64,000 nt of DNA from Rhodanobacter sp. (GTDB lineage Bacteria; Pseudomonadota; Gammaproteobacteria; Xanthomonadales; Rhodanobacteraceae). The translations under genes were made by a program, and so were the position numbers. Positions 9,779 through 19,702 of the stretch are shown here, piece by piece. Every line of letters starts with the position of its first letter. The stretch's first letter is position 1. The notes under the pieces were generated by a model that did not search any database, was not told the origin of the DNA, and saw only the letters and a list, made by a program, of their open reading frames with translations. The stretch lies in the NCBI GenBank assembly GCA_030148505.1, contig JASBTI010000010.1, forward strand, positions 38,648 through 102,647, read 5' to 3'.

Positions 9779-11557
9779 ATGGTGAAAACCGCCGAGGATT
9801 TCGCCATGCTCCGGATCGAACAGACGCTCGTCGAACAGCTGCCCTGGCTGAACCATTATCCGAATATCCGTCGCCCAGTGACGGATTTGCTCAGCCGGCT
9901 CGCCGATGAAGAGGGGTTCAAGCGGCTGCTGGATCAGACCAGCGCGTTGGAAGGTCTGGACTTTGTCGAACGTACGCTGGACTTGCTGGGAACCCGCTAT
10001 ACCCTTGATCCGCGCGAACGCGAGCATATCCCGATCGAAGGCCCGCTATTGGTGGTGGCCAACCATCCGCTAGGCATGCAGGATGCACTAGTCCTGTTGC
10101 AGCTGATCGGCTCGGTACGTCCGGATGTACGGATTCTTGCCAACGAATGGTTGATGGCCATCCCCTCTTTGCGCAAGCTGCTGTTGCCCGTCAACGTCTT
10201 CGGCAGCGGCGGTTCCTCAAGGCCGCGGGATCTCTATCGAGCGCTCGAACGTGGCGAGGTGCTGATTGCTTTTCCCGCCGGCGTCGTTTCGCGGATGGGG
10301 CCTGGCGGCGTACGCGACGGTCGTTGGTCGGAGGGCTTCGCCCGGTTGTCCATGCGCTCGGGCGTGTCGGTGCTTCCGGTGCATATTGCGGCCCGCAACT
10401 CCACGGCTTTCTATGGCATGTCAATGCTCTCACGTCCCCTCAGTACGGCGATGTTGCCGCGGGAAGCGGTGACAAGTGGCGGACGGCGAATGAGCCTGAG
10501 CATTGGTGCCTCAATCAGTCCCGAAGAGCTGAACGCGCGCAGTGGCAGCTCGGCTCCACGGGCGGCGAAACTGATGCGCCGGCACGTCTATCAACTCGCT
10601 CGGCGGCGCGGTTTGATCTTTGGTGGCCAGGCGCCGCTGGCGCATCCGGAGCCGGTCGCCCGATTGTCCGCCGAGTTGGAACGGGCCGAAAAGCTGGCGG
10701 ACCTCAGTGATGGCAAACAGGTGTTGCTGCTCAAAGGTGCGGCAGACAGTGCGGTCTTGCGCGAACTCGGCCGCCTGCGCGAACAGACATTCCGCAAGGT
10801 AGGCGAGGGCACTGGCCGGCGACGCGACCTGGATGCCTGCGATCCCCACTATGAGCATCTGTTGCTGTGGGACGCCCGCGCGTTGCGCATCATGGGCGCG
10901 TATCGCCTCGGCCATGCTGGTCGGGTACTTGCGGCGCAGGGTATGGCGGGGCTGTACAGCGCCAGCCTGTTTGACTATTCGCCGGCTCTGGAATCGCGTT
11001 TGGCCCAGGGTCTGGAGTTGGGGCGCAGCTTCATTGCCCCCGCGTATTGGCGCTCGCGCGCACTCGACCAGTTGTGGCGGGGCATTGGCCTGTATCTGCA
11101 GCGCCATCCCGAGCTGCGTTATTTGTTTGGCCCGGTCAGCATGTCGGTCAATTTGCCGCGAGAGGCGCGCGAATGGATCGCAGCAGCACACCAACATTAC
11201 TTTGCGGCGCCCGGGCTGGCAGCGGCACGGCAGCCTTTTCGGATATCGCCGGAGGTGGACACCCAGGTGCGGGAGGCGCTGCACGGCCTGGATGCAGCTA
11301 GTGGACTGGGACGGCTCAAACACCAGCTGGATGCGCTCGGGGTGAGTTTGCCCGTGCTGTATCGCCAGTATGTGGACCTGGTCGAGCCCCAAGGCGTGCA
11401 GTTTCTGGACTTCGGTGAAGATCCGGGCTTTTCCGGCTGTGTCGATGGCTTGGTGTTGCTGGATCTCGCGAGGCTGAAGCCCGCCAAGCGTACGCGTTAT
11501 CTCGGCCATATGGATGCAACCGTGGGGGCTGAGGAACCTGAATTGCAGAGTGCCTAA
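9779..11557 (+). CDS. bifunctional acyltransferase, PlsC-like plus GNAT hemolysin-like (OlsF-type candidate)
   Basis: A 592-residue fusion. Residues 75-270 are a PlsC-like acyltransferase with VVANHPLGMQD (an HX5D form of the motif) and AFPAGVVSRMGPGGVRD. Residues 310-575 resemble the GNAT hemolysin/OlsB domain, with LREQTFRKVGEGTGRRRDLDACDPHYEHLLLWD, MGAYRLG and ELGRSFIAPAYWRSRALDQLWRGI. This order is that of OlsF, the one-protein ornithine-lipid synthase described in Serratia and Flavobacterium, where the C-terminal part makes the amide and the N-terminal part the ester. I infer ornithine-lipid or related aminolipid synthesis. The ATG at 9779 is preceded by GGAGCGCCAGG. Confidence 0.82.
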   Translation: MVKTAEDFAMLRIEQTLVEQLPWLNHYPNIRRPVTDLLSRLADEEGFKRLLDQTSALEGLDFVERTLDLLGTRYTLDPREREHIPIEGPLLVVANHPLGMQDALVLLQLIGSVRPDVRILANEWLMAIPSLRKLLLPVNVFGSGGSSRPRDLYRALERGEVLIAFPAGVVSRMGPGGVRDGRWSEGFARLSMRSGVSVLPVHIAARNSTAFYGMSMLSRPLSTAMLPREAVTSGGRRMSLSIGASISPEELNARSGSSAPRAAKLMRRHVYQLARRRGLIFGGQAPLAHPEPVARLSAELERAEKLADLSDGKQVLLLKGAADSAVLRELGRLREQTFRKVGEGTGRRRDLDACDPHYEHLLLWDARALRIMGAYRLGHAGRVLAAQGMAGLYSASLFDYSPALESRLAQGLELGRSFIAPAYWRSRALDQLWRGIGLYLQRHPELRYLFGPVSMSVNLPREAREWIAAAHQHYFAAPGLAAARQPFRISPEVDTQVREALHGLDAASGLGRLKHQLDALGVSLPVLYRQYVDLVEPQGVQFLDFGEDPGFSGCVDGLVLLDLARLKPAKRTRYLGHMDATVGAEEPELQSA

Positions 11558-11617
11558 GCATGTCGAGCAGCCCTGCCGGACTGCAAATTTTTACGTGCGG
11601 CTGTTATGCAAGTGTCA

Positions 11618-11643
11618 TACAATGCCGTTAAAATTGGTTTAAC
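11618..11643 (+). promoter_or_regulatory. candidate promoter/operator dyad upstream of the TonB-dependent receptor
   Basis: A TACAAT hexamer (11618-11623) is followed four bases later by a perfect dyad GTTAAA-N5-TTTAAC (11627-11643), about 170 bases before the receptor start. A dyad just downstream of a -10 box is a normal operator position, but no -35 box is obvious and no regulator is linked. Confidence 0.35.
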
Positions 11644-11813
11644 AAATGATCGGCAGGTGGGGCGGACCCACCGCGTCCACGTGGTACCGGACATCCAGTT
11701 ACCAAGGGAAAGCATGCGCGCAGTTGGAGCCAGTCCGGCCTTCGCCGGACGCCCTTTCGCGTGTTTTCCTCTCCTCAAGATCTTACGTTGAAAGCCCAAG
11801 GGGTCATCCAAGA

Positions 11814-14800
11814 ATGAACAGCCGAATTCGCGCCAGGGTCCTGCCGTTTGCCATCGCAGCATTGCTTGCGACGGCACCTGCCATGGCCCAGAACGTCACC
11901 TCTGCCGCCGTCGGCGGCCGCGTGGTCAACGCCAGCGGCAAGCCGGTCGCTGGCGCCACCGTGCAGATCGTGCACACGCCCTCGGGCACCACCAAGATCG
12001 TCACCACCGACAAGGATGGCCGCTATTCGGCGCAGGGCCTGCGCGTGGGCGGCCCGTTCGACATCACGGTATCAAAGGCCGGGCTGCAGCAGTCCGAGCA
12101 GGACAATGTCTACCTGCAACTGGGCCAGACCTCGGCGATCAACTTGCAGATGGCAGCCAGCGGCATGCAGGCGGCCAAGACGCTCGGTGGCGTGACGGTT
12201 ACCGCCTCCTCGCTGGCGCAGACGTTCTCGCCGGACAACAAGGGTTTGTCGACCAATGTTTCGCAGGCGCAGTTGCAAGCCACGCCGCAGGGTAACCGGT
12301 CGATTGACGACATCGCGCGTCTCGACCCCCGCATCAACGTCACCGATCAGGGCGATGGCTCGATCTCGGCGATGGGTTTGCCCAACCGTTACAACAATAT
12401 CAGCGTCGATGGCGTCTCGGTGGGCGATCCGTTCGGCTTGAATGCCAATGGCATGCCGAATCAGAGTACGCCGATCTCCTCGGACACGATTGCCGAGTAC
12501 AACATTTCCACCGCCAATTTCGATGTCAGCTCCGACACGGTCGGCGCCGACATCAATGCGGTTACCAAGTCGGGCACCAACGAGTTCCATGGTTCGGTCT
12601 ATTACGCCTACCGGAACGCCAACAAGATGGTTGGCGACGCCGGTTGGCTGGACAGCAGCAGCCCGTACTACAAGTATACCGGTTACAAGAAGGACTGGAC
12701 CGGTGGCTTCACCATCGGCGGCCCGATCATCAAGGACAAGCTGTTCTTCTTCGTCTCTGCCGAGCGTGAGGAGACCAGCGGCATCGGTGCGGATTCGGTC
12801 AACGGCCTGGATTACGGTCTGGGCAATGGCCCCTCTACCTCGAACAAGCTGTCGCCGGGCGATGTGCAGAAGATCATCGATACTGCCAAGCAGGTCGGTC
12901 TGAAGCCGGGCACCTTTGGGGGCGCCAGTGCCGTCACCTTGCTCGACAAGCGTTATCTGGCCAAGCTGGACTGGAACATTTCGGACAACCACCGCGCCAG
13001 CCTGAGCTACAACAGCACCAAGGAGACCCTGCCCGAAATTCGCGGCAATTCCTCCAACACCATCGGGCTGAGCAGCTACAGCGACACCAAGGTCATCAAC
13101 ACCGACAATCTGTCGCTGGAGCTGTACGACGACTGGTCGAGCAACTTCTCCACCGAGACGAAGATCGGTTACCAGCACTATGTGCAGAATACCAACGTCC
13201 TCAATCAGCAGCCGCAGGTACGGGTCTATATCAATGGCTCGCGCTCGCCATCGGTCAACCTGGGCGAAGAGCAGTACCGTCACTTCAACAAGATCGACAC
13301 GAAGAAGACCTCCTTCTTCTTCGCCGGCACCTATTATGCGGGTGACCACACGATCAAGGGCGGCATTTACGCCGAGAAGAACAAGATCTACAACCTGTTC
13401 GGCCGGACCGAGTTCGGCGCCTACTCGTTCTACTCGATCGCCGATTTCGCCAGCGGCAACTACCACCAGTTCGACTTGTACCAGCCGGCCCCGGGTTACA
13501 CCATCAACGACGTGGCGGCGCAGTGGACGTACAGCCAGTTCAGTCCGTTCATCCAGGACACCTGGCAGTTCAACAACAATCTGTCGATACAGTACGGTGT
13601 ACGCGTCAATATTCCGGACTCGAACAAGAATCCGATCTACAACCCGGCGTTCCAGCAGGCTTTCGGTTACCCGAACAACAACTCGCTGGGTTTCAAGAAC
13701 AAGGTCGTCGAGCCGCGTTTCTCGTTCAACTACAACTTCGACACCGAGCGGATGACGCAGCTTCGCGGCGGCTTCGGCTTGTTCCAGACCTTTCCGCCGA
13801 CGGTGTGGATGACCAATCCGTACCAGAACAACGGCGTCACGGTGTCGACCTACCGTTCGTACGATCCGGCAACCGCGCCGTTCAGCGCGGACCCGTATAA
13901 CCAGAACATCCCGACCGGCAGCACCAATCAGGTAGGCGACGTCGACACCATTTCGCCGAACTTCAAGTTGCCGACGGTATGGAAGGCCAGTCTGGCCCTG
14001 GACCGCGAGCTGCCGTGGTGGGGGATGATCGGCTCGGTCGAATACCAGCACACCCAGGCCCGGGACGCCATCCTGTATCAGGCGTTGAACCTCGGCACGC
14101 CCACCGGCGTTCTGCCGGACGGCCGCAATCAGTACTGGACGACTCCCAACGCCAGCCCGTATGCGTCGGGTCAGCGACCCAATGCAGGCGCGAATCCGGC
14201 CTTCGCGACTACCTCGACCCTGCTCAGCAATACCAGTAAGGGCAAGACCGACAGCCTGACCCTGGCGCTGGCCAAGCCATTCTCCGACGACTGGGCGGGT
14301 AGCCTGAGCGTAACGTTCAACCATGCCAGCGAAGTCAATCCGGGTAACAGTTCGCAGGCGTCGTCGGGCTACAAGTACATCGTCCGCACCAATCCGAATA
14401 CCGATATCGCGACCACCGCCAGTCGCAACATCGCCAAGAGCGTGAAGGCTTCGCTGACGTGGAAGCATCACTTCTTCGGCGACTACAGCACCATGGTGTC
14501 GGCGTTCTACAATGGACACAGCGGCCTGCCCTACAGCTGGATCTTCTCCGGCGATGTCAATGGCGACGGCATCAGCTACGAGGATCCGGCCTATATCCCG
14601 ACGGTAAACGATCCGAAGGTGAGCTACGGTTCGGCCAGCCCGCAGGTGGTGCAGCAGTTCCAGGACTTCATCGCCAGTGACAGTTATCTGCGCAACCATC
14701 GTGGACAGATCGCCAATCGTAATGCCGCCCACTCGCCTTGGGTGAACCAGATGGACGTGTCCTTCCAGCAAGAGATCCCTGGCTTGTTCAAAGGCAACAA

Positions 14801-15065
14801 GGGCATCGTTCGTCTGGACATCTACAATTTCCTCAACATGCTGGACAAGAACTGGGGCCAGGTGCGCAATGTGGGCAGCTACGATACCCGCACGCTCGCC
14901 GGCTACAGTGGCGTCAACGCACAGGGTCAGTACATCTACTACTTGCCCACCGACAAGAACGGCAACTACCAGGCCCAACAGCTGAGCGTCTATGACGCGG
15001 GCAGCAATCCGACCCGCGTGGTCTCGCGCTGGTCGGCGATGTTGACGCTCAAGTACACCTTCTGA
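11814..15065 (+). CDS. Oar-like TonB-dependent outer-membrane receptor with carboxypeptidase-regulatory domain
   Basis: A 1083-residue outer-membrane receptor taking up an unknown substrate with TonB energy. A signal peptide covers about residues 1-23 (cleavage after AMA), followed by a carboxypeptidase-regulatory-like domain at 26-105 (GGRVVNASGKPVAGATVQIVH and GRYSAQGLRVGGPFDITVSK). Then come a plug with NRYNNISVDGVSVGDPFGL and a long barrel ending in LTLKYTF with a terminal phenylalanine. This layout matches the Oar-like receptors of Xanthomonadaceae. The ATG at 11814 is chosen for the signal peptide; the longer frame begins in untranslated leader. A strong terminator follows. Confidence 0.92.
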   Translation: MNSRIRARVLPFAIAALLATAPAMAQNVTSAAVGGRVVNASGKPVAGATVQIVHTPSGTTKIVTTDKDGRYSAQGLRVGGPFDITVSKAGLQQSEQDNVYLQLGQTSAINLQMAASGMQAAKTLGGVTVTASSLAQTFSPDNKGLSTNVSQAQLQATPQGNRSIDDIARLDPRINVTDQGDGSISAMGLPNRYNNISVDGVSVGDPFGLNANGMPNQSTPISSDTIAEYNISTANFDVSSDTVGADINAVTKSGTNEFHGSVYYAYRNANKMVGDAGWLDSSSPYYKYTGYKKDWTGGFTIGGPIIKDKLFFFVSAEREETSGIGADSVNGLDYGLGNGPSTSNKLSPGDVQKIIDTAKQVGLKPGTFGGASAVTLLDKRYLAKLDWNISDNHRASLSYNSTKETLPEIRGNSSNTIGLSSYSDTKVINTDNLSLELYDDWSSNFSTETKIGYQHYVQNTNVLNQQPQVRVYINGSRSPSVNLGEEQYRHFNKIDTKKTSFFFAGTYYAGDHTIKGGIYAEKNKIYNLFGRTEFGAYSFYSIADFASGNYHQFDLYQPAPGYTINDVAAQWTYSQFSPFIQDTWQFNNNLSIQYGVRVNIPDSNKNPIYNPAFQQAFGYPNNNSLGFKNKVVEPRFSFNYNFDTERMTQLRGGFGLFQTFPPTVWMTNPYQNNGVTVSTYRSYDPATAPFSADPYNQNIPTGSTNQVGDVDTISPNFKLPTVWKASLALDRELPWWGMIGSVEYQHTQARDAILYQALNLGTPTGVLPDGRNQYWTTPNASPYASGQRPNAGANPAFATTSTLLSNTSKGKTDSLTLALAKPFSDDWAGSLSVTFNHASEVNPGNSSQASSGYKYIVRTNPNTDIATTASRNIAKSVKASLTWKHHFFGDYSTMVSAFYNGHSGLPYSWIFSGDVNGDGISYEDPAYIPTVNDPKVSYGSASPQVVQQFQDFIASDSYLRNHRGQIANRNAAHSPWVNQMDVSFQQEIPGLFKGNKGIVRLDIYNFLNMLDKNWGQVRNVGSYDTRTLAGYSGVNAQGQYIYYLPTDKNGNYQAQQLSVYDAGSNPTRVVSRWSAMLTLKYTF

Positions 15066-15087
15066 TTCCTTCGTCGGAATGAAACCG

Positions 15088-15117
15088 GCCGGTGCCTACG
15101 GGCGCCGGCTTTTTTTT
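15088..15117 (+). terminator. intrinsic terminator after the TonB-dependent receptor gene
   Basis: A nine-bp GC-rich stem (15088-15096 with 15101-15109, one G-U pair, TACG loop) followed by eight T residues, 22 bases after the receptor stop codon. Confidence 0.9.
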
Positions 15118-15184
15118 GGCTTGACCGCTCGCGGGCTCACGCGTGAAGCTAGCCGGTCTACCGCGCCATGGAGAAAACATCGCA

Positions 15185-16585
15185 ATGAACGACATGAAGC
15201 AAGGTGTGACGGGGCAGGCTGCAACCGTCAGTGCGCGGATCTCCCCGGTGGGTGGCCTGGATATCCTGTCGCGCCATGAAGTGGCGCGCTTGCGCGGAGC
15301 CAGCGATTCGGCCCTGCATGCCTTGTTGCGTCGTTGTGCACTGGCGGTGCTGACTTCGGGCAACATCAGCGACGACCCGAGGGCGATCCTGGAGCAGTAT
15401 CCGGATTTCGATATCCAGGTATTGCAACAGGACCGTGGTATCAAGATCGAACTTAGCCACGCACCGGCGCAAGCCTTCGTCGACGGGCAGATCATCCGCG
15501 GCATCAATGAGCTGCTGGTGGCCGTGGTGCGGGACATCGTCTACGTCGCCACGCAGTTGGAGCAGGATGGGGCCGGTCTGGACGGTTCGGCGGGGCTGAC
15601 CCAGGATGTCTTCGCGATTCTGCGCAATGCGCGCATTCTGATGCCGCAGATCGACCCCAACCTGGTGGTTTGCTGGGGCGGACATTCGATCTCCCGCGAT
15701 GAGTACGAATACACCAAGCGCGTGGGTTACCAGTTGGGCTTGCGGGGAATGGATATCTGCACCGGCTGCGGCCCGGGTGCGATGAAGGGGCCGATGAAGG
15801 GCGCCACCATCGGGCACGCCAAGCAGCGCCGTCGGCGCAACCGCTACATCGGGATCACCGAGCCGGGCATCATCGCCGCCGAATCGCCGAATCCGATCGT
15901 CAACCATCTGGTGATCATGCCGGACATCGAAAAGCGGCTCGAGGCCTTCGTGCGGATGGGGCATGGCATCATCGTATTCCCGGGTGGCGTCGGTACCGCC
16001 GAGGAGATTCTCTACCTGCTGGGCATTCTGCTGCACCCTGACAATGCGGATACCCCGTTTCCATTGATTCTCACGGGGCCCAGTCAGTCTGCAGCCTACT
16101 TCGAGCAGATCGACCGGTTTCTGCGGCTGACCCTCGGTGACGACGTAGCACAGCATTATCAGATCATCGTGGACGATCCCGCCGCCGTGGCGCGGGCGAT
16201 GGTCAAGGGCATCGACAAAGTGCGCCACAACCGGCTCGATACCAAAGATGCATTTTTCTTCAACTGGGCGTTGCAGATCCCGTTGGCCTTCCAGTTGCCG
16301 TTTATGCCGACCCATGAGGCGATGCGCGCGTTGCAGATCCATCGCGCGCGTCCCCGCCATGAATTGGCAGCCGATCTGCGGCGGGCCTTTTCCGGGATCG
16401 TAGCGGGCAACGTGAAGGAGCAGGGGGTGCGGGCGATCGAGCAGTTTGGCCCGTTCGAGATCGATGGCGACGAGGAGATCATGCGCGCGCTGGACAAGTT
16501 GTTGCATGCCTTCGTCGAACAGCACCGGATGAAGTTGCCCGGCGGTGCGGCCTATGTCCCCTGCTACCGGGTTTGCAACACCTGA
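15185..16585 (+). CDS. ppnN: pyrimidine/purine nucleotide 5'-monophosphate nucleosidase
   Basis: PpnN (formerly YgdH) cleaves the N-glycosidic bond of nucleoside monophosphates to base and ribose 5-phosphate; in E. coli it is stimulated by (p)ppGpp. The 466-residue protein has the three-part family build. An N-terminal DUF4478-like region covers residues 1-140, and a LOG/Rossmann domain follows with CWGGHSISRDEY, the GCGPGAMKGPMKGA loop and FPGGVGTAEEILYLLGILL near residue 270. A DUF3412-like C-terminal domain ends the protein. The ATG at 15185 gives MNDMKQG; the longer frame adds non-family residues. Confidence 0.93.
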   Translation: MNDMKQGVTGQAATVSARISPVGGLDILSRHEVARLRGASDSALHALLRRCALAVLTSGNISDDPRAILEQYPDFDIQVLQQDRGIKIELSHAPAQAFVDGQIIRGINELLVAVVRDIVYVATQLEQDGAGLDGSAGLTQDVFAILRNARILMPQIDPNLVVCWGGHSISRDEYEYTKRVGYQLGLRGMDICTGCGPGAMKGPMKGATIGHAKQRRRRNRYIGITEPGIIAAESPNPIVNHLVIMPDIEKRLEAFVRMGHGIIVFPGGVGTAEEILYLLGILLHPDNADTPFPLILTGPSQSAAYFEQIDRFLRLTLGDDVAQHYQIIVDDPAAVARAMVKGIDKVRHNRLDTKDAFFFNWALQIPLAFQLPFMPTHEAMRALQIHRARPRHELAADLRRAFSGIVAGNVKEQGVRAIEQFGPFEIDGDEEIMRALDKLLHAFVEQHRMKLPGGAAYVPCYRVCNT

Positions 16586-16615
16586 AAATTTGGGTCGCGC
16601 CGTGCCGGCAATGGC

Positions 16616-16644
16616 TTGACAGCAGCCGGGGTCGACGACAAACT
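16616..16644 (+). promoter_or_regulatory. promoter of tRNA-Asn
   Basis: A perfect TTGACA -35 box (16616-16621) is followed after 17 bases by CAAACT (16639-16644), a weak -10 box, 11 bases before the mature tRNA. Confidence 0.55.
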
Positions 16645-16655
16645 ACGCAGCTCAC

Positions 16656-16732
16656 GCCCGAATAGCTCAGCTGGTTAGAGCACTTGACTGTTAATCAGGG
16701 GGTCGTTGGTTCGAGTCCAACTTCGGGCGCCA
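16656..16732 (+). tRNA. tRNA-Asn (anticodon GTT)
   Basis: A 77-base cloverleaf with encoded CCA. The acceptor GCCCGAA pairs with TTCGGGC, with discriminator G. D arm, anticodon stem CTTGA/TCAGG with loop CTGTTAA (anticodon GTT at 16690-16692) and the GTTCGAGTCC T arm are all present. Confidence 0.97.
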
Positions 16733-16743
16733 GATACGATAAG

Positions 16744-16776
16744 AGAACCGGTCCCGTGCCGGTTCTTTTGTTTTGT
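16744..16776 (+). terminator. terminator of tRNA-Asn
   Basis: Eight-bp stem AGAACCGG/CCGGTTCT (16744-16751 and 16759-16766) followed by a T-rich tract, 11 bases after the tRNA and before the convergent pseudopilin gene. Confidence 0.85.
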
Positions 16777-16795
16777 GAGTCTCGCTAGAGGCCGA

Positions 16796-17356
16796 TCACC
16801 GAGCGTTGACACAGAGCGTCGTCTGACGTTTGTCGGCGGGACTGCCGCGCACCCTGCCGGCATTCGAGACCACCACGCTCAGAGCCTGCCCGGCCGGATC
16901 CTTGTTGCAGAAAAGCAGGGTGAGGTTGCTGCCACCGGCGCGCCCGTCCGGGCTGAACCGCACATAGCGTCGCCGTACGCTGCTGATTACGGTCAATCCG
17001 GCCTTGTAGGCGTGCCCCACATACAGGGGCGTGCCGTCCGGCTGGTGGTCGCCGTCGCGATCATGGGCCAACAACCAGCCACCCTCCCAACGCAGGGCGC
17101 CGCTACAGCGGCGGCCATCCCCGCTGGGGCATAGCAGGGTGCGCCGGCCGCTGATCACTGCGGTCTCCCGGGCATGCATCAAGGCGGCAATGAAGTCCAG
17201 TTGGGCTACCTGCAACTGATTGCGGTTCAGCAGCCTGTGTATCGGCGGCACCGCCATGCTGGTCAGCGCCGAGATAATTCCCAGCACTATGATTTGCTCG
17301 ATCAGAGTCATGCCCGCCTGTGCGCGGCGCGCCCCAGAGAACGACGAACCCGACAT
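16796..17356 (-). CDS. FimT/GspH-type pseudopilin with type IV prepilin leader
   Basis: A 186-residue minor pilin-like protein. The type III-like leader ends in AG, followed by MTLIEQIIVLGIISALTSMAVPPI near residue 16-40, the prepilin peptidase site (G before M, glutamate at +5) and the hydrophobic assembly helix. Cysteines at CPSGDGRRC could form a disulfide. The start at 17356 is supported by AAGGAG seven bases upstream; the longer frame adds ten residues. It stands alone, not in a pilin operon, between tRNA-Asn and uvrB, so I infer a minor subunit of type IV pili assembled with subunits coded elsewhere. Confidence 0.85.
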   Translation of the reverse strand: MSGSSFSGARRAQAGMTLIEQIIVLGIISALTSMAVPPIHRLLNRNQLQVAQLDFIAALMHARETAVISGRRTLLCPSGDGRRCSGALRWEGGWLLAHDRDGDHQPDGTPLYVGHAYKAGLTVISSVRRRYVRFSPDGRAGGSNLTLLFCNKDPAGQALSVVVSNAGRVRGSPADKRQTTLCVNAR

Positions 17357-17508
17357 GGCGTTGCTCCTTGGATAACCCAGAGACACATCGTGACGTGAAG
17401 CCGGGTTCAGGCGCAGAGGCCATCACCGATGGTGCTGTCGGCGTCTACTGACACCGGTTGTCAGCAGGACTGATTTAAAATGCGGGAACCTGCCCACATC
17501 TGTCAGTG

Positions 17509-19527
17509 ATGACTGAGCGCTTCCAACTTGTCGCCCCGTACCAACCTGCCGGCGATCAGCCGCAGGCCATCGAGCGTCTGGCGGAGGGCTTCGAATCCGG
17601 ACTGGCCGCGCAAACCCTGCTCGGGGTGACCGGCTCGGGCAAGACCTATACCGTCGCCAACGTAATCGAGCGCGTACAGCGACCGGCGATCGTGATGGCG
17701 CCGAACAAGACCCTGGCGGCACAGCTGTATGGCGAGTTCAAGGAATTCTTTCCGCACAATGCGGTGGAATATTTCGTCAGCTATTACGATTACTACCAGC
17801 CGGAAGCCTATGTGGTGGCGTCGGACACCTTTATCGAGAAGGATGCCTCGATCAACGAGCACATCGAGCAGATGCGGCTGTCGGCGACCAAGGCGCTGTT
17901 GTCGCGGCGCGACGCGATCATCGTGGCCACGGTGTCGGCGATCTACGGTCTTGGCAATCCCGAGGACTACCTGTCGCTGCGACTGATCCTGGCCACCGGC
18001 GAACGCATCGAGCAGCGCAAGTTGATCCATCAGCTGACCGAGCTGCAGTACACCCGCAACGAGATGGAATTGCATCGGGGGACCTATCGCGTGCGCGGCG
18101 AGATCATCGACGTGTTCCCGGCCGAGTCGGAAACCGAGGCGTTGCGCATCGAGCTATTCGACGGCGAGGTGGAGAAGCTGGCGCTGTTCGACCCGCTCAC
18201 CGGAGAGACGATCCGCAAGGTGCAGCGCTACACGGTGTATCCGCGGACCCACTACGCCAGCACCCGCGAGAGCGTACTCAATGCGATCGAGACCGTGAAG
18301 GTGGAGTTGAAAGATCGGCTGGCGCAGTTGTATCGCGACAACAAGCTGCTGGAGGCGCAACGGCTGGAGCAGCGCACCCGCTTCGATATCGAGATGATGG
18401 CCGAGGTCGGGTACTGCCAGGGCATCGAGAACTACTCGCGTCACCTGACTCGGCGTGAACCGGGCGAGCCGCCACCGACATTGTTCGACTACCTGCCGGC
18501 CGACGGTCTGCTGGTGGTGGACGAATCGCATGTTACCGTGCCGCAGCTGGGCGCGATGTACAAGGGCGACCGTTCGCGCAAGGAGACCCTGGTGGAGTTC
18601 GGCTTTCGCCTGCCGTCGGCGATGGATAATCGACCGCTGCGTTTCGAAGAGTGGGAACAGCGCGTGCCACGGGCTATCTATGTGTCGGCCACGCCGCGGG
18701 CCTATGAGCTGGAGAAGTCCGGTGATGCGGTGGTGGAGTTGGTAGTAAGACCCACCGGCCTGGTCGACCCCGAAGTGGAAGTGCGTCCGGTGCGCACCCA
18801 GGTAGACGATCTGTTGGGCGAAGTACACAAGCGGGTTGCGCTGGGTGATCGGGTGCTGGTCACTACCCTGACCAAGCGGATGGCCGAGAACCTCACCGAG
18901 TACCTGGCCGAGCACGCTGTCAAGGTACGTTACCTGCACTCGGACATCGAGACGGTCGAGCGCAGCGAGATCATCCGTGACCTGCGTTTGGGCGAGTTCG
19001 ACGTGTTGGTGGGCATCAACCTGTTGCGCGAAGGGCTAGACATGCCCGAGGTGTCGCTGGTGGCGATCCTCGATGCCGACAAGGAAGGCTTTCTGCGCTC
19101 GACCGGCTCGCTGATCCAGACCATCGGCCGCGCCGCCCGCAACGTGCGCGGCAAGGCCATACTGTACGGCGACACGATCACCCGCTCGATGCGTGCGGCG
19201 ATCGACGAAACGGCACGTCGCCGCGAAAAGCAGATAGCCTGGAACCTGCAACAAGGCATAACGCCGAGCACGGTAGTACGGCGGATCGCCGACATCATGG
19301 AGGGAGCACGGAGTGAGGCTGGGAGTCGCCGCGGTAGCAAGGCATCACGCGCCTCCGTAGTGGCCGAACCCAGCCCTGAATATGCGGGCCTCGACGTGCA
19401 GCAGGCGGCCGGCCTGCTGAAGAAGCTCGAGGCGCAAATGTACAAGCATGCACAAGACCTCGAATTCGAAGCTGCCGCGAAGCTGCGCGATCGAATTCAT
19501 CAGCTGCGGGAACAGGCGTTGCGCTGA
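17509..19527 (+). CDS. uvrB: excinuclease ABC subunit B
   Basis: UvrB, the damage-verifying helicase-fold subunit of nucleotide excision repair. At 672 residues it has normal length. It shows [15 protein letters not shown] (Walker A), [20 protein letters not shown], the beta-hairpin region with [20 protein letters not shown], the C-terminal helicase motifs [26 protein letters not shown] and QTIGRAARN, and a C-terminal UVR domain ([25 protein letters not shown]) for UvrC contact. A GTG at 17506 adjoins the ATG and is an alternative start. No LexA-like operator was recognised upstream. Confidence 0.97.
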   Translation: MTERFQLVAPYQPAGDQPQAIERLAEGFESGLAAQTLLGVTGSGKTYTVANVIERVQRPAIVMAPNKTLAAQLYGEFKEFFPHNAVEYFVSYYDYYQPEAYVVASDTFIEKDASINEHIEQMRLSATKALLSRRDAIIVATVSAIYGLGNPEDYLSLRLILATGERIEQRKLIHQLTELQYTRNEMELHRGTYRVRGEIIDVFPAESETEALRIELFDGEVEKLALFDPLTGETIRKVQRYTVYPRTHYASTRESVLNAIETVKVELKDRLAQLYRDNKLLEAQRLEQRTRFDIEMMAEVGYCQGIENYSRHLTRREPGEPPPTLFDYLPADGLLVVDESHVTVPQLGAMYKGDRSRKETLVEFGFRLPSAMDNRPLRFEEWEQRVPRAIYVSATPRAYELEKSGDAVVELVVRPTGLVDPEVEVRPVRTQVDDLLGEVHKRVALGDRVLVTTLTKRMAENLTEYLAEHAVKVRYLHSDIETVERSEIIRDLRLGEFDVLVGINLLREGLDMPEVSLVAILDADKEGFLRSTGSLIQTIGRAARNVRGKAILYGDTITRSMRAAIDETARRREKQIAWNLQQGITPSTVVRRIADIMEGARSEAGSRRGSKASRASVVAEPSPEYAGLDVQQAAGLLKKLEAQMYKHAQDLEFEAAAKLRDRIHQLREQALR

Positions 19528-19554
19528 ACCTCCGCCTCTGGGGCGAACGGGATA

Positions 19555-19583
19555 TTGTCGTGGGCCTGCCGCTACCGTATACT
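19555..19583 (+). promoter_or_regulatory. promoter of tRNA-Val
   Basis: TTGTCG (19555-19560), a 17-base spacer and TATACT (19578-19583) form a good sigma-70 promoter 29 bases upstream of the tRNA. Confidence 0.75.
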
Positions 19584-19612
19584 GCGCGGCTCGCGCGGTA
19601 AGCCGATGCGAC

Positions 19613-19687
19613 GGGCGGTTAGCTCAGCGGTAGAGCACTTCCTTGACATGGAAGGGGTCACAAGTTCGATCCTTGTACCGCCCACCA
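19613..19687 (+). tRNA. tRNA-Val (anticodon GAC)
   Basis: A 75-base cloverleaf with encoded CCA. The acceptor GGGCGGT pairs with ACCGCCC, discriminator A. The anticodon stem CTTCC/GGAAG carries loop TTGACAT with anticodon GAC at 19645-19647, and the T arm GTTCGATCC is intact. Confidence 0.97.
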
Positions 19688-19702
19688 ATTCGAAATGAAC
19701 AC

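Noticed and set aside
12072..14978. 968-codon open frame antisense to the TonB-dependent receptor
   Set aside because: High-GC shadow of the receptor gene: no domain, no signal peptide and an Arg/Val-rich composition unlike real proteins of this genome.
17440..17508. LexA-type SOS operator before uvrB
   Set aside because: No palindrome resembling E. coli or xanthomonad LexA sites could be found.
16656..19687. The two tRNA genes as integration sites of a mobile island
   Set aside because: No integrase, no direct repeat of a tRNA 3' end and ordinary housekeeping genes around them.
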